Assembly (NCBI GenBank): GCA_021186555.1
Contig: JAJKFL010000006.1
Location: 468,501 to 532,500 of the forward strand
DNA from: Reticulitermes speratus
Taxonomy: Eukaryota > Arthropoda > Insecta > Blattodea > Rhinotermitidae
Reading direction: 5' to 3'
DNA: 64,000 bases
Below the pieces are notes generated by a model. The model made no database searches. It had not been told where the DNA came from and saw nothing but the letters and a program-made list of their open reading frames with translations. Positions 1-12,100 of this stretch are shown piece after piece. How positions within the stretch are numbered: position 1 is the first letter of the stretch; every line of letters begins with the position of its first letter. Made by a program: the position numbers and the translations under genes.

Positions 1-845
1 ATTTAACATATTTTAGATGTAGATTATAGACTGTGTATAACTTGAATTATGCACCAACAACTTTGGGGGTACAAAGTTGAAGAGAAATTATATGTGGGGG
101 TACGCGAACAAAAAGGTTGAATACCGCTGTCCTAGCGGATGCAGGGTTTCTACTGAATAAAGCTTCTGTTCCCAGAGACACTCATATATTTTTATGCAAA
201 AGTTACTTCTGTCAACAGAAGAACCGCATGGATAGTTTAAAGGCCTCATAGGCCCATAAAACTTTTAAAATTCGAAATATTAGCTAACAAATATTTTCCT
301 ACCCCTATTTTTCCCCGAGAAAAGCTTCTACGAGATTGAACGTCGAGTCTTCTATCCACTTGGGACTTGGCTGTGTTTGGCTTTCGTCACGAACTTGACA
401 AACATAGGAGAGGGGAAGTTGGCAGAAAAGTCCGTCTGTCCTAGGCCGAGCTGGAGAAGCAGACAGAAAAGGAATCGACTGCCGTGGGAAGTCGATACGG
501 CCACTTTACGGCCAACTTGTGTCCTACATACGTCATTGATTTTGGTGCCCAATTAAACTACCGAGGAACCACCAACAGGGCGCTGCACAGCGTGTAATTA
601 TGTTTATTTTAAAACTTAAAACTTAACTTCTTGTGAGACTTGAGGTACTCACAGCGGTGTGTCTTCTAGGTTATGATGCGGTGTAGTCGTTTCGGAGGAA
701 TAAGATGCTTCCATCTGCAGGGTGAAGTGAGGACGACACTTCATATACGTAGGACGTCCAGAAAGTAAAGATACAAAAGCAATAATTTTTTTTAAAATAT
801 TTATTAACAAAATCGAGTGAATAAACTCTTAACACATACCTTTAG
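1..845. other. Intergenic, no gene recognised
   Basis: No coding exon or RNA gene is recognisable. Around 640-760 there is half of a dispersed fold-back element: a 'gaggtactcacagcggtgt' start, then the cgtttcggagga core and a tctgcagggtgaag segment. Related copies occur through the window. The AT-rich stretch near 780-840 lies just downstream of the mariner remnant and may include its 3' end, but I could not define a terminal repeat. Confidence 0.5.
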
Positions 846-1060
846 CTATTTTTCAACATAATCAGCACCTTTGTCAAGGCATTTGTTTAGCCTGGGTACG
901 AGGTTTTGTATCCCGATGTCACAGAACTCCGCCGCCTGTGCACGCAACCACGCAGTGACTTCGTTTTTCACCTCTTCGTCTTCGTGAAACTTCTGGGCGG
1001 CCGGAGGTTTCTTTAAATGCAAATACAAATGGAAATCGCTGGGAGCGAGGTCTGGGCTGT
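846..1060 (-). pseudogene. Mariner-type transposase, C-terminal remnant
   Basis: Read on the minus strand, this encodes a C-terminal tail typical of mariner (D,D34D) transposases. It has SPDLAPSDFHL, the block carrying the third catalytic Asp, followed by HLKK, a helix-rich stretch (EVKNEVTAWLRAQ), and the characteristic ending LNKCLDKGADYVEK then stop (846-848). The N-terminal DNA-binding half and the first two catalytic Asp motifs are absent. Upstream of SPDLAPSD the reading frame runs straight into a 21-bp minisatellite rather than transposase sequence. Two long open frames (about 450 and 381 codons) through the array are a by-product of its period being divisible by three. This is a dead copy; the family assignment is from recognisable motifs only. 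Confidence 0.85.
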
Positions 1061-2150
1061 GAGCGGGACGGTCTGGGCTGTGAGCGGGACGGTCTGGGCT
1101 GTGAGCGGGACGGTCTGGGGTGTGAGCGGGACGGTCTGGGCTGTGAGCGGGACGGTCTGGGCTGTGAGCGGGACGGTCTGGGCTGTGAGCGGGACGGTCT
1201 GGGCTGTGAGCGGGACGGTCTGGGCTGTGAGCGGGACGGTCTGGGGTGTGAGCGGGACGGTCTGGGCTGTGAGCGGGACGGTCTGGGCTGTGAGCGGGAC
1301 GGTCTGGGCTGTGAGCGGGACGGTCTGGGCTGTGAGCGGGACGGTCTGTGCTGTGAGCGGGACGGTCTGGGTGTGAGCGGGACGGTCTGGGCTGTGAGCG
1401 GGACGGTCTGGGCTGTGAGCGGGACGGTCTGGGCTGTGAGCGGGACGGTCTGGGCTGTGAGCGGGACGGTCTGGGTGTGAGCGGACGGTCTGGGGTGTGA
1501 GCGGGACGGTCTGGGCTGTGAGCGGGACGGCTGGGCTGTGAGCGGGACGGCCTGGGCTGTGAGCGGGACGGCCTGGGCGTGAGCGGGATGGTCTGGGCTG
1601 TGAGCGGGAGGTCTGGGCTGTGAGCGGGACGGTCTGGGTGTGAGCGGGACGGTCTGGGCTGTGAGCGGGACGGTCTGGGCTGTGAGCGGGACGGTCTGGC
1701 TGTGAGCGGGACGGTCTGGGCTGTGGCGGAGGTCTGGGCTGTGAGCGGGTAGGTCTGGGCTGTGAGCGGGACGGTCTGGGCATGTGGGCGGACGGTCTGG
1801 GCTGTGAGCGGGAGGTCTGGGCTGTGAGCGGGACGGTCTGGGCTGTGAGCGGGACGGTCTGGGCTGTGAGCGGGACGGTCTGGGCTGTGAGTGGGACGGT
1901 CTGTGTGGCGGATGGTTGGCTGTGACGGAGTCGGCTGTGAGCGGATGGTCGGGCTGTGACGGGACGGTCTGGGCTGTATGGACGGTCTGGCTGGAGTGGG
2001 ACGGTCTGGGCTGTGAGCGGGATGGTCTGGGCTGTGAGCGGGATGGTCTGGGCTGTAGCGGGATGTCTGGGCTGAGCGGGACGGTCTGGGCTGTGAGTGG
2101 GATCGGTCTGGGCTGTGAGCGGGATGTCTGGCTGGAGGACGGTCTGCGGT
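1051..2150. repeat. 21-bp minisatellite grown from mariner motif
   Basis: About 50 tandem copies of gggctgtgagcgggacggt(ct). On the minus strand each unit encodes AHSPDRP, nearly the same as the AHSPDLAPSD block of the adjoining mariner remnant, and the last unit is fused in frame to it. Units are nearly identical at 1051-1480 and become increasingly broken by indels toward 1900-2150, as expected if one edge is kept homogeneous and the other decays. Confidence 0.95.
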
Positions 2151-2576
2151 GACTTCACTTCCCCTCCCGCCAGTGTTGTGTCTACACTCTCTGCACAACC
2201 CTCGTACTACACATTCAACGGCCTTTCTTGCAGTATTTGAGTAGACAAACGCAAGCTACAGCGGCCACCATGTTGTACTGAGATCCACATTTCACGTCGA
2301 GCTGAAGCCTTTTAGGACGAGCCTCTCAGTGAAATTTCCCCAAGTTGTTACGTAAGCAAACTAAGTACAACCACGGCCACGCACGTTGTTCAGTGCTGTG
2401 CAAACCGCCGGCCGGCATCTCTTTAGTGACGTCATTACACTAGTCCCCGCTCGACACCAGCCACTAGCACTACGTGCAGACAACAGCGCGCGGTCCGTCA
2501 CCTCTTAAGTCTGACAAAATAACCAGTAATAACCAGCTAACAATTAACCACACCTTAACACTTTAATCATTTTCGC

Positions 2577-2614
<38 letters not shown>

Positions 2615-3039
2615 CCATGAAAACAATCCGTGGTTATGAAGCAGTCAAATGGAACCTTCGTTTCAGTCGCTAATGTAGCTTCCACTTTTGCCGATAAGAA
2701 TTCCTCTCTCGGAAGAAACACTGCTTATTATATCGAAAAGTCTTTCAATAATTTGTTTCCAGTTAATGGCATGAAATAATCGTATTAGACTGTCCACAGT
2801 GAAGGCAGTGCTGCAAAACAGCGGATCAGTGAGGTGTTATTTGTGCTATTTGAGGAATTCATAGCTAGACATAGGAACTGCGTAGAGCTCGCGCTGGAAT
2901 TTAAAAGAACTTTGTACGGCTTTAAGGCATCAACCGTGTGACCTGAGTGACGTTGGGCTACGGTATCGTAATTACGGCAACAAAACTTCCATCTTCAGAT
3001 TTCAGAACTGTTTATTTTTATCCTTTACAGTCATTACAG
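2151..3039. other. Intergenic, AT microsatellite
   Basis: No gene seen. An (AT)n run of about 34 bp lies at 2579-2613. The rest is unassigned unique-looking sequence. Confidence 0.6.
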
Positions 3040-3285
3040 TGACTAAGCTATGGGATGGACGACCGGAGGATCGAGTTTGATTTCCGGTGCAAGTCAACGT
3101 TCTGCTTTTCGTCACCACCAAAGGCTGGCTCCAGGGTGAAACTGCCTCCTATCCAGTGAGTGCCGGAAATTTTACCTCGGGGTAAAACGGCTGGAGTGTG
3201 ACAATAATAACTCATTCTTACATAGTGCCGAAGGCTAAATCAGCGGAGTTATACCTCCACAATAATAACAAGGCTCATGTAGGAC
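3040..3285 (+). mobile_element. Diverged tRNA-derived SINE
   Basis: It contains a degenerate B-box-like segment (gatcgagtttgatttccgg) near 3069, then a body with 'ggctccagggtgaaactgcctcctatccagtg', 'ggggtaaaacggctgg' and 'agttatacctccac'. These are in the same order as in the younger SINEs at 26.5, 36.0 and 60.9 kb. It is old and mutated, and its exact ends are uncertain. Confidence 0.6.
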
Positions 3286-3639
3286 CGTGAACAAATCTTT
3301 GCACCTTCCTCAGCACCAACATAACAAGACACAATTCAACACGAGTTGCGAATTTTAGCCATGAACTTTTCTTCGATCCTGCAAAAATGTACAATAACTG
3401 TCACGTGATAACTGTCACGTGATGTGCCGTAGGTAATCAATTCCAAAAATGGGCGGTGTTTACTTTCTGTACCGCCCCTCGCATTTACACAGAAGGTCAG
3501 GCTGCTTCCTTATGAATGGCGAACTGCAGGTAACAATCTGCCCAAGACCTGGGATACCGCCTAAAGAAAATATTTACTGACAAGACCAAGAAAGAGATGG
3601 ACACGTGGCTCTTTTGTTGCTCCATACAGCAGGCAACGT

Positions 3640-3775
3640 CATTCTATCGATCAGAGCCCTTCTTTACAATCTGACAGACGCTCATCTAGTCAAGACATAC
3701 TTCACAGTTTATGGAAACCGAAGATTCGTCACCTTATCAAACATTCCGCCACTGGACATCATCCTGAGCTAGCTA
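3640..3775 (-). mobile_element. Non-LTR retrotransposon 3' fragment
   Basis: The segments 'ctagtcaagacatacttcacagtttatggaaaccgaag' and 'ccgccactggacatcatcctgagc' are a degraded copy of the conserved 3' end seen intact at 49716-50346 ('gctagtcaagaaattccctgcgttttatggaacccgaagg'). Confidence 0.6.
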
Positions 3776-3787
3776 AATCCATTGAGA

Positions 3788-4190
3788 ACCAACTGTCTTC
3801 TGGACTTTGTCCATCGTCCTGGATAAAATATATAAAAACAAGAAATCACGACGTTTCGGAAGCAGGTTCTTCTTCCGTCTTCAGGTGATGGGAGGGGAGA
3901 CACCTGTTCTTGTATACAACAGTTTTTAATGCTTGTTTATCTGTTATCTTCCTCAGACACATTCTGACGTCAGGTACTCATATAGCTATGGTTCTACTGG
4001 CTGAGGTTGTCCAGTAATTGAGATCAGCTCGGTCTAAGGGACCCATCTGAGTAGGTGTCTCTCCTCCCATCACCTGAAGACGGAAGAAGAACCAGCCTCC
4101 GAAACGTCGTGATTTTATATTTTTATATATTCTATCCACGACGATGGACAAAGTCCAAAACACAATTGGATCTCAATGGTATATACAGTC
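3788..4190. mobile_element. Inverted-repeat element with GAAACGT core
   Basis: The left arm (ctggactttgtccatcgtcc, then acgacgtttcggaag, then cttcaggtgatgggagg) is matched in inverse orientation by the right arm (cctcccatcacctgaagac, then ccgaaacgtcgtg, then cgatggacaaagtcca). About 100 bp of unpaired sequence lies between them. It is the single-copy counterpart of the expanded structure at 20079-22396 and of the pair at 44095-44375. Confidence 0.75.
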
Positions 4191-4204
4191 GCCAGAAGCT
4201 TTTA

Positions 4205-4660
4205 GAATTTAGCTAAATCCATTCCACGCCCTCACATCCTATTTCTTTAAGACCTATTTTAATATATACCCATCTATGCCTAGGTCTTGCAAGTGGTCTC
4301 TTTCGTTCATGCTTTCCTACAAATATCCTCTACGCATGTCATATGTCTCCACGTACATCACATGACGCACCCACCTCATCCTCCTTCAACTGCTCACCCT
4401 TTATTTTGTGATAAAACCTACAAATCATAAAGCTCCTCGTTATGTATTTCTCTCCAGTTATTTCCTTCAATTTACCAATATCTCCTCAGCACGCCCGTCT
4501 CCAACAACCTGATGTTTTCACCACAGAAAAAGACGCTAAGTTTCTTTCCTATAAAACATCACGTAACAAAGTCTTCACTTCTGTAAGGCTAGCACAGAAT
4601 TTAATCTGCTTTTACTTCCTTTGTGACGTGTTTCCGCTTTGTGAGTGTCGTTTCCAAATA
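4205..4660 (-). mobile_element. Diverged non-LTR retrotransposon fragment
   Basis: Aligns by eye to the RT C-terminal/3' region at 49.8-50.3 kb: 'cccatctatgcctaggtcttgcaagtgg', 'catcacatgacgcacccacctcatcctcctt', 'aatcataaagctcctcgttatgta'. Heavily mutated, with no open frame. Confidence 0.65.
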
Positions 4661-5095
4661 CTTGAACTTCACCACACTCTCGAGGCAAGGCAAGTCCTTG
4701 AACTGCAGGAGTAGCCACAAAATACGAGGATAAAAGAGATGTTAAATGTGTGCTGGTGCGTTAGGGCCATCCTTGGCTGCTGTAACGGACAGCCACCCAG
4801 TGACAGTAAAGATTTAGGTCACACGCCAACACGCACGCACACACACACACACACACAATTGATTTCTCGTCACAGGATCAACAGCTCAGGCCTATTCATT
4901 TAGTATCACAATTTTCTTTCATTCTCCTTTCCTTCCCTAACGGATAACATGATCGCAGACCGTGTACTGCGTGACGACGCTGAACAGGGGACTTAGCAGG
5001 CCGTTTTTTACTCTCAAAATGTCACACGACGCCCATAAGCAAATTACGGGCTTCCCAGCGCCTATTTTCATGCCACTCACAAACAACCAATACAT
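4661..5095. other. No gene; short CA repeat
   Basis: Unassigned sequence with a (CA)n tract of about 20 bp at 4838-4856. Confidence 0.5.
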
Positions 5096-5109
5096 TTTAC
5101 GGACATTTA

Positions 5110-5352
5110 AAGGTAAAGTTCACCTTATAATAGGCCATGAAGGCACAGAGGGGGAGTAGAGGTATAGCTCTACTCTTTCTTTAACCTCGGCGCTAGATGG
5201 GGGTGGGTGGTCAACGCCACGCCCCGGCCGCTTTAACCACGGGAATGACCCGGTACGCATTGTACAAGAGGCTGGGTAGGCCCCAGGGCCGGTCTGGACG
5301 GGTGCTGAAAATCTCGCCCCCACCGGGATTCGATCCCCGGACCGTCCAGCTC
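5110..5352 (-). mobile_element. tRNA-derived SINE, 5'-truncated
   Basis: Minus-strand copy of the main SINE family. It retains part of the B box (gggattcgatccccgg) and the whole body, but the A-box head is missing. It is bracketed by a perfect 14-bp target-site duplication, tttacggacattta, at 5096-5109 and 5353-5366. This shows a single retrotransposition event with truncation of the 5' end. Confidence 0.9.
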
Positions 5353-5366
5353 TTTACGGACATTTA

Positions 5367-5771
5367 CTGTACCGAATTGTATCCGTATTTAATGTATAAA
5401 ATGCGGGAAATTTTCCATTTACGCTCGTTAGTTAAGCATGGATTTCACTCTGCCCATTTTCAGGGAATTCACAACTTCTCAACCCCCATTAGGTGAAATA
5501 TTCTACACCAAATTTCACACAAATCGGTCCAGAAATATGTGAATTACGGGCATAAATTCATGTACAGCCCTCAGCACACCATTACTGTGTCAATACGCCG
5601 ATTCTCACCAAAATCATGTTTCCTCGTCAACTTCTGTGTAAAGAAATTCGCACAAAATCGATAAACCGTTTAATAGCTGATATTAGGTCACAGACAGACA
5701 GAAGGACGTGGTCCCCACATTAGGATTTTTTTCGCACAAAACACCTACAACTAAGCACAGGAGATTACCAT

Positions 5772-5810
<39 letters not shown>

Positions 5811-6435
5811 CTGAGCTCAACTTTCGAAATAGTTCACCGATTTTCAAAAGAACTTGGGTTGATACTTGTGCAATTGGAGGCAACGACAACGACAACGACA
5901 ACAACAACAACGCAGCACTTTTTAATTTCAACTAGCAATATGGCGGACACTACAACTACTTTTGTTGAGGTACTGCAGTCATATATATGACAACAGACCT
6001 TTGACAAATATGGTCAAATATGGTCAAATATGGTCATCGACTGCAAATATCGACACGGTGCTGACGTTTGAGTTTATGTCCGACGAATTTAACCACACAA
6101 ATCAGAACCAGCAATGTCGACGACAGCAGAGTAGATTGATCACTTCTGCTCAGAACTACTTGTTAGGCCTTTTTACGATCTGAAAAAAAAAAGAACGCCT
6201 CATGTGAAGCCCATGTCCTTTTACCCGTATATTAACTATCGGATATTCATAATATTTGGTGCAGGAATTCTTTACAAATTGTTGTCGGCCAAACGTGACG
6301 TTTGTGAAAACCGACGCAGGGACTCTCCTTATGACCGCAAATCAAATTACACTCGCGCGTGTACCGTGACACCGTGACATTTTGAAAGTAAAAATTCCTT
6401 GGTAAAGTATATGTCCTACGTCACGGAATACCACT
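5367..6435. other. Intergenic with simple repeats
   Basis: No convincing gene. Holds a (CT)n microsatellite at about 5777-5806, an (ACAACG)n-like stretch at about 5880-5912, and a triple 'atatggtcaa' repeat near 6010-6035. Confidence 0.5.
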
Positions 6436-6445
6436 TGCAGTCTTG

Positions 6446-6705
6446 TTTTCTTCTTCTTCTTCTTCCCATGGCGCGACAGCCACTAGTGGGCCAGGACCTC
6501 CTCATAACTGAGGCTTCACGATCACACTCAGACACACCACACTCGATAGGACTCCCCTCGACGAGTGATCAGCCGACGCAGACCTGTGCCTGACAACACT
6601 CACAACAGACAGACATCCATGCCCCCGGAGGGATTCGAACACAAAATGCCAGCAAGCGAGCGGCCGCAGACCCACGCGTTAGACCGCACGGCCACTGAGA
6701 TCGGC
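6446..6705 (-). mobile_element. tRNA-derived SINE, second family
   Basis: The minus strand begins with a tRNA-like head: A-box-like 'tggccgtgcggtctaacg' and B-box-like 'ttcgaatcc'. The body matches the copy at 23937-24192, and the (TTC)n tail lies at 6446-6467 on the left. It is flanked by tgcagtcttg at 6436-6445 and 6706-6715, a target-site duplication. The head resembles tRNA genes with a long variable arm, but no tRNA can fold from the whole. Confidence 0.85.
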
Positions 6706-6984
6706 TGCAGTCTTGACACAACCTTTAAACGTCGCGTGCCAGTAATGCTGCACGTGCCGGTACGAATTGACAGCTATGGCGCTGAACTGTAGAGACTCCA
6801 GAACACATCGATCCCCTGTTAAGACAATATGCGTCCCGCCGAATGAACGGTGCGAGCAGTTACGCTTTGTACTCGAAGGCCCGGTTCGAAACTGAGCCCG
6901 TAGCATAAAATCTCCGATACTCCGTGGTTATATTCAGCCATCACGAATTATAATAACAACTTTAAAGTAGGTCAGTCATCGTAG

Positions 6985-7168
6985 CACGCACTTCGTAGCC
7001 ACAGATCACTTCGTAAGCAAGGTCATTCTAAGCCACAGTCACTTGTAAGCCACAGGTCACTTCGTAAGCCACAGGTCACTTCGTAAGCCACAGGTCACTT
7101 CGTAAGCCACAGGTCACTTCGTAAGCCACAGGTCACTTCGTAAGCCACAGGTCACTTCGTAAGCCACT
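6985..7168. repeat. 19-bp tandem repeat
   Basis: Seven to eight units of taagccacaggtcacttcg; the first ones (6985-7040) are degenerate and the last five are identical. Confidence 0.95.
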
Positions 7169-7319
7169 CCCCAGATGCAGTCTTTTGGGAACTTAACAGT
7201 GACTCAACTAGTACAAAAACTCCCCCTCCCCCAAAAGTTCCCTAATGTGGTCACAAAAACTTGGCACTGGTCTCTCTCTCTCTCTCTCTCTCCTCAGACA
7301 GGCAAATGAAGCCCACACA

Positions 7320-7710
7320 TTCACACCCTGTTTTTAATCTACTTAACACCATTTCATCTACGCCTAGGTCTTTCAAGTTATTTCTTCCTTCAAGTTTTCT
7401 GACCAAATTATAAATTCAACCACACGTGCTACATGTTCCACCAATTCACCGCCCATACTTTGATCACCGTAATAGTATTTTGTGAGTGAAATAGCTCTTC
7501 GCTGCTTCAGCCTTTACGCATTATTCATACACAATCATATTACCAGAGTCTACGTGGCAGAAAGCTGTCGCTCTGCCTAATGAAGCACCTTGGGGTTAAA
7601 GGAAAGGAAAACGGAGGTATAGCTCCACACCTTATTGAACTTGGTTGTATACACAAGTGACAGTACAGCTTTACACTCCGACTGCTTTAACCATAGGGGA
7701 GGAACTCCCG
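7320..7710 (-). mobile_element. Retrotransposon and SINE fragments
   Basis: At 7320-7520 there is a degraded copy of the non-LTR 3' region ('catctacgcctaggtctttcaagtta', 'cacgtgctacatgttccaccaattc'). At about 7596-7710 a SINE body fragment follows ('aaaacggaggtatagctccacacc', 'ctgctttaaccatagggg'). A (CT)n tract lies at 7269-7292. Confidence 0.55.
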
Positions 7711-8780
7711 TAGTTAAATCCAATTTTAAAATAAACCAACAATCAACAAAAAATCAACGTACAAAAATAAGCTGGCTGTAAAGTTGGTGCCATTTCTTTT
7801 GTTTAAAGTCTCTTTTGTTGTAATTCTCTCTCCATCCACATCGCCACACTTTCCCCAAGATCTCACATGCCTGTAATTTTCACAGCATTACATGATTCTC
7901 ACAGTTTCTTCGCAGTTAACCTCAGTCCCGACGGCCGAGGTTTGTTAGACACAAAGAGGTCACAAAAACTTCATCCTATCGTTAGGTTACAAACTCGGCC
8001 TTTGAAATTTGTTTCATTTTTAAGACCATGTGACAGGTTGATTAATGTATACTGAAATTGTGCCAAGAAATTACCGCGAAATAATCGCTCAGCAGAATAA
8101 GACAGTCCATAAATATTCATTCTTGTCTGATGGGCTAATCTGCACCGCACGGCGGGCAGACAGAAGCTAAATCGCCGTTATTACAGTACATAAACGCAAC
8201 TGCACAGTTTCGTATTGCAAACCTAACTGGAAACACCCAAAGACATTCATTACGCAATTTATCCCGTACGACCACCAATATGTAGGCAGACATGTGCAAG
8301 TACTGCTCTACAAATTTTGGAAATTATTTGAATTCCCATTCTCAACACGTTCGTAAGTTACATAGCGTATTATTTTGAAATATACCGTTGTGTCGTGTGG
8401 GTGCGTGGCTCCTTCCGAATGCCGTGAACCACTCACCCACACGACACGTCACAACGTCACATCCTAAAGGCCTGACTGCTCAACGACACCGCTGTAAGAA
8501 CCCCAAACCTTACACGACAGTAACTTAATTCCTTAACCAGTAGCTGCATAATGTTGGTTATTCTGCATGAACAATGCTGCGTAACCGGCAATGGCGTCTT
8601 ATTTATACGACCGGGGGGGGGGGGGGTTGTCTAGTAATAGACTTTATGTAGATATTTGAGTAAATATTTAAGACAAGCAGCATTTAATTTACAGCGATGA
8701 GGATAATCATTCAGTTCAATTCCTGTGTGTTTGCTTGGAGGCTTAACAATACGGAGCCAATTCTAAAACTAGCAAGAAGA
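7711..8780. other. Intergenic, no gene recognised
   Basis: Nothing codes convincingly. A short inverted repeat (gtgtcgtgtgggtg... / ...cacccacacgacac) at about 8392-8450 and a G run of about 16 at 8611-8626 are the only structures seen. Confidence 0.5.
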
Positions 8781-8784
8781 GGTG

Positions 8785-8990
8785 AATACTCAAATACACT
8801 AACACATTAACACACAAATACACAAATACACTAACACACTAATACACAAATACACTAACACAAATACACAAATACACTAATACACAAATACACTAACACA
8901 CAAATACACAAATACACTAACACACAAATACACAAATACACTAACACACTAACACGCAAATACACAAATACACAAACACACTAACACCAG
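8785..8990. repeat. cacaaatacactaa tandem repeat
   Basis: Variable-length units built from acacaaat, acactaac and acactaat tile about 200 bp. Without a fixed period it behaves like a compound microsatellite. Confidence 0.9.
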
Positions 8991-9129
8991 GCAATTACAC
9001 GGACAAGGAAACGCAGGAAAGAAACGAGATGTGGTAGGTTTTGACTGTACATTTGAGTATAAATTGTAGCGAGTAGTAATAATACTGATGGTGACCATAA
9101 TAATAATATTTACGTCTGTAGGGGCCATG

Positions 9130-12100
9130 TACACTGCGCCAGATATGCGAGTATCAGTTTGCCAACGACTGCGACCCACGTACTTACTTTAGTATCAGTT
9201 TGCCAACGACTGCGACCCACGTACTTACTTTAGTATCAGTTTGCCAGACTGCGACCCATGTACACTTTAGTATCAGTTGCCACTGGACCACGTACTTACT
9301 TTAGTATCAGTTTGCCAGACTGCGACCCACGTACTTACTTTAGTATCAGTTTGCCAAAGACTGCGACCCACGTACTTACTTTAGTATCAGTTTGCCAACG
9401 ACTGCGACCCACGTACTTACTTTAGTATCAGTTTGCCGACTGCGACCCACGTACTTACTTTAGTATCAGTTTGCCAACGACTGCGACCCACGTACTTAAT
9501 TTAGTATCAGTTTGCCAACGACTGCGACCCACGCACTTACTTTAGTATCAGTTTGCCAACGACTGCGACCCACGTACTTACTTTAGTATCAGTTTGCCAA
9601 CGACTGCGACCCACGTACTTACTTTAGTATCAGTTTGCCAACGACCGACCCACGTATTTACTTTAGTATCAGTTTGCCAACGACTGCGACCCACGTACTT
9701 ACTTTAGTATCAGTTTGCCAACGACCGACCCACGTACTTACTTTTAGTATCAGTATGCCAACGACCGACCCAAGTACTTACTTTAGTATCAGTCTGCCAA
9801 CGACTGCAACCCACGTACTTACTTTAGTATCAGTTTGCCAACGACCGACCCACATATTTACTTTAGTATCAGTTTGCCAACGACCGACCCACGTATTTAC
9901 TTTAGTATCAGTTTGCCAACGACTGCGACCACGTACTTACTTTAGTATCAGTTTGCCAACGACCGACCCACGTACTTACTTTAGTATCAGTTTTGCCAAC
10001 GACCGACCCAAGTACTTACTTTAGTATCAGTTTGCCAACGACTGCAACCCACGTACTTACTTTAGTATCAGTTTGCCAACTACCGACCCACATATTTAAT
10101 TTAGTATCAGTTTGCCAACGACCGACCCACATATTTACTTTAGTATCAGTTTGCCAACGACCGACCCACGTATTTACTTTAGTATCAGTTTGCCAACGAC
10201 CGACCCACGTATTTACTTTAGTATCAGTTTGCCAACGACCGACCCACGTACTTACTTTAGTATCAGTTTGCCAACGACCGACCCACGTACTTACTTTAGT
10301 ATCAGTTTGCCAACGACCGACCCACGTACTTACTTTAGTATCAGTTTGCCAACGACCGACCCACGTACTTACTTTAGTATCAGTTTACCAACGACCGACC
10401 CACGTATTTACTTTAGTATCAGTTTGCAAACGACCGACCCACGTACTTACTTTAGTATCAGTTTACCAACTACCGACCCACGTACTTAATTTAGTATCAG
10501 TTTACCAACGACCGACCCACGTATTTACTTTAGTATCAGTTTGCCAACGACCGACCCACGTACTTACTTTAGTATCAGTTTGCCAACGACCGACCCACGT
10601 ACTTAATTTAGTATCAGTTTACCAACGACCGACCCACGTATTTACTTTAGTATAAGTTTGCCAACGACCGACCCACGTACTTAATTTAGTATCAGTTTGC
10701 CAACGACCGACCCACGTACTTACTTTAGTATCAGTTTGCCAACGACCGACCCACGTACTTACTTTAGTATCAGTTTGCCAACTACCGACCCACGTACTTA
10801 ATTTAGTATCAGTTTACCAACGACCGACCCACGTATTTACTTTAGTATCAGTTTGCCAACGACCGACCCACGTACTTACTTTAGTATCAGTTTGCAAACG
10901 ACCGACCCACGTACTTACTTTAGTATCAGTTTGCCAACGACCGACCACGTATTTACTTTAGTATCAGTTTACCAACGACCGACCCACGTATTTACTTTAG
11001 TATCAGTTTACCAACGACCGACCCACGTATTTACTTTAGTATCAGTTTACCAACGACCGACCCACGTATTTACTTTAGTATCAGTTTGCCAACGACCGAC
11101 CCACGTATTTACTTTAGTATCAGTTTACCAACGACCGACCCACGTATTTACTTTAGTATCAGTTTACCAACGACCGACCCACGTATTTACTTTAGTATCA
11201 GTTTACCAACGACCGACCCACGTATTTACTTTAGTATCAGTTTGCAAACGACCGACCCACGTATTTACTTTAGTATCAGTTTACCAACGACCGACCCACG
11301 TATTTACTTTAGTATCAGTTTGCAAACGACCGACCCACGTACTTACTTTAGTATCAGTTTGCAAACGACCGACCCACGTACTTACTTTAGTATCAGTTTA
11401 CCAACGACCGACCCACGTATTTACTTTAGTATCAGTTTGCCAACGACCGACCCAGTACTTACTTAGTATCAGTTTACCAACGACCGACCCACGTACTTAC
11501 TTTAGTATAAGTTTGCCAACGACCGACCCATGTACTTACTTTAGTATCAGTTTGCAAACGACCGACCCACGTACTTACTTTAGTATCAGTTTGCCAACGA
11601 CCGACCCACGTACTTACTTTAGTATCAGTTTGCCAACGACCGACCCAAGTACTTACTTTAGTATCAGTTTGCCAACGACCGACCCACGTACTTACTTTAG
11701 TATCAGTTTGCCAACGTCCGACCCAAGTACTTACTTTAGTATCAGTTTGTCAACGACCGACCCAAGTACTTACTTTAGTATCAGTTTGCCAACGACCGAC
11801 CCACGTACTTACTTTAGTATCAGTTTGCCAACGTCCGACCCAAGTACTTACTTTAGTATCAGTTTGCCAACGACCGACCCACGTAATTACTTTAGTATCA
11901 GTTTGCCAACGACCGACCCAAGTACTTACTTTAGTATCAGTTTGCAAACGACCGACCCACGTACTTACTTTAGTATCAGTTTGCCAACGACCGACCCACG
12001 TACTTACTTTAGTATCAGTTTGCCAACGACCGACCCACGTACTTACTTTAGTATCAGTTTGCAAACGACCGACCCACGTACTTACTTTAGTATCAGTTTG

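Noticed and set aside
846-2198. 450- and 381-codon minus-strand proline-rich proteins
   Set aside because: Both are readings of the 21-bp array; only the terminal 65 or so codons (mariner tail) carry protein-family signal.
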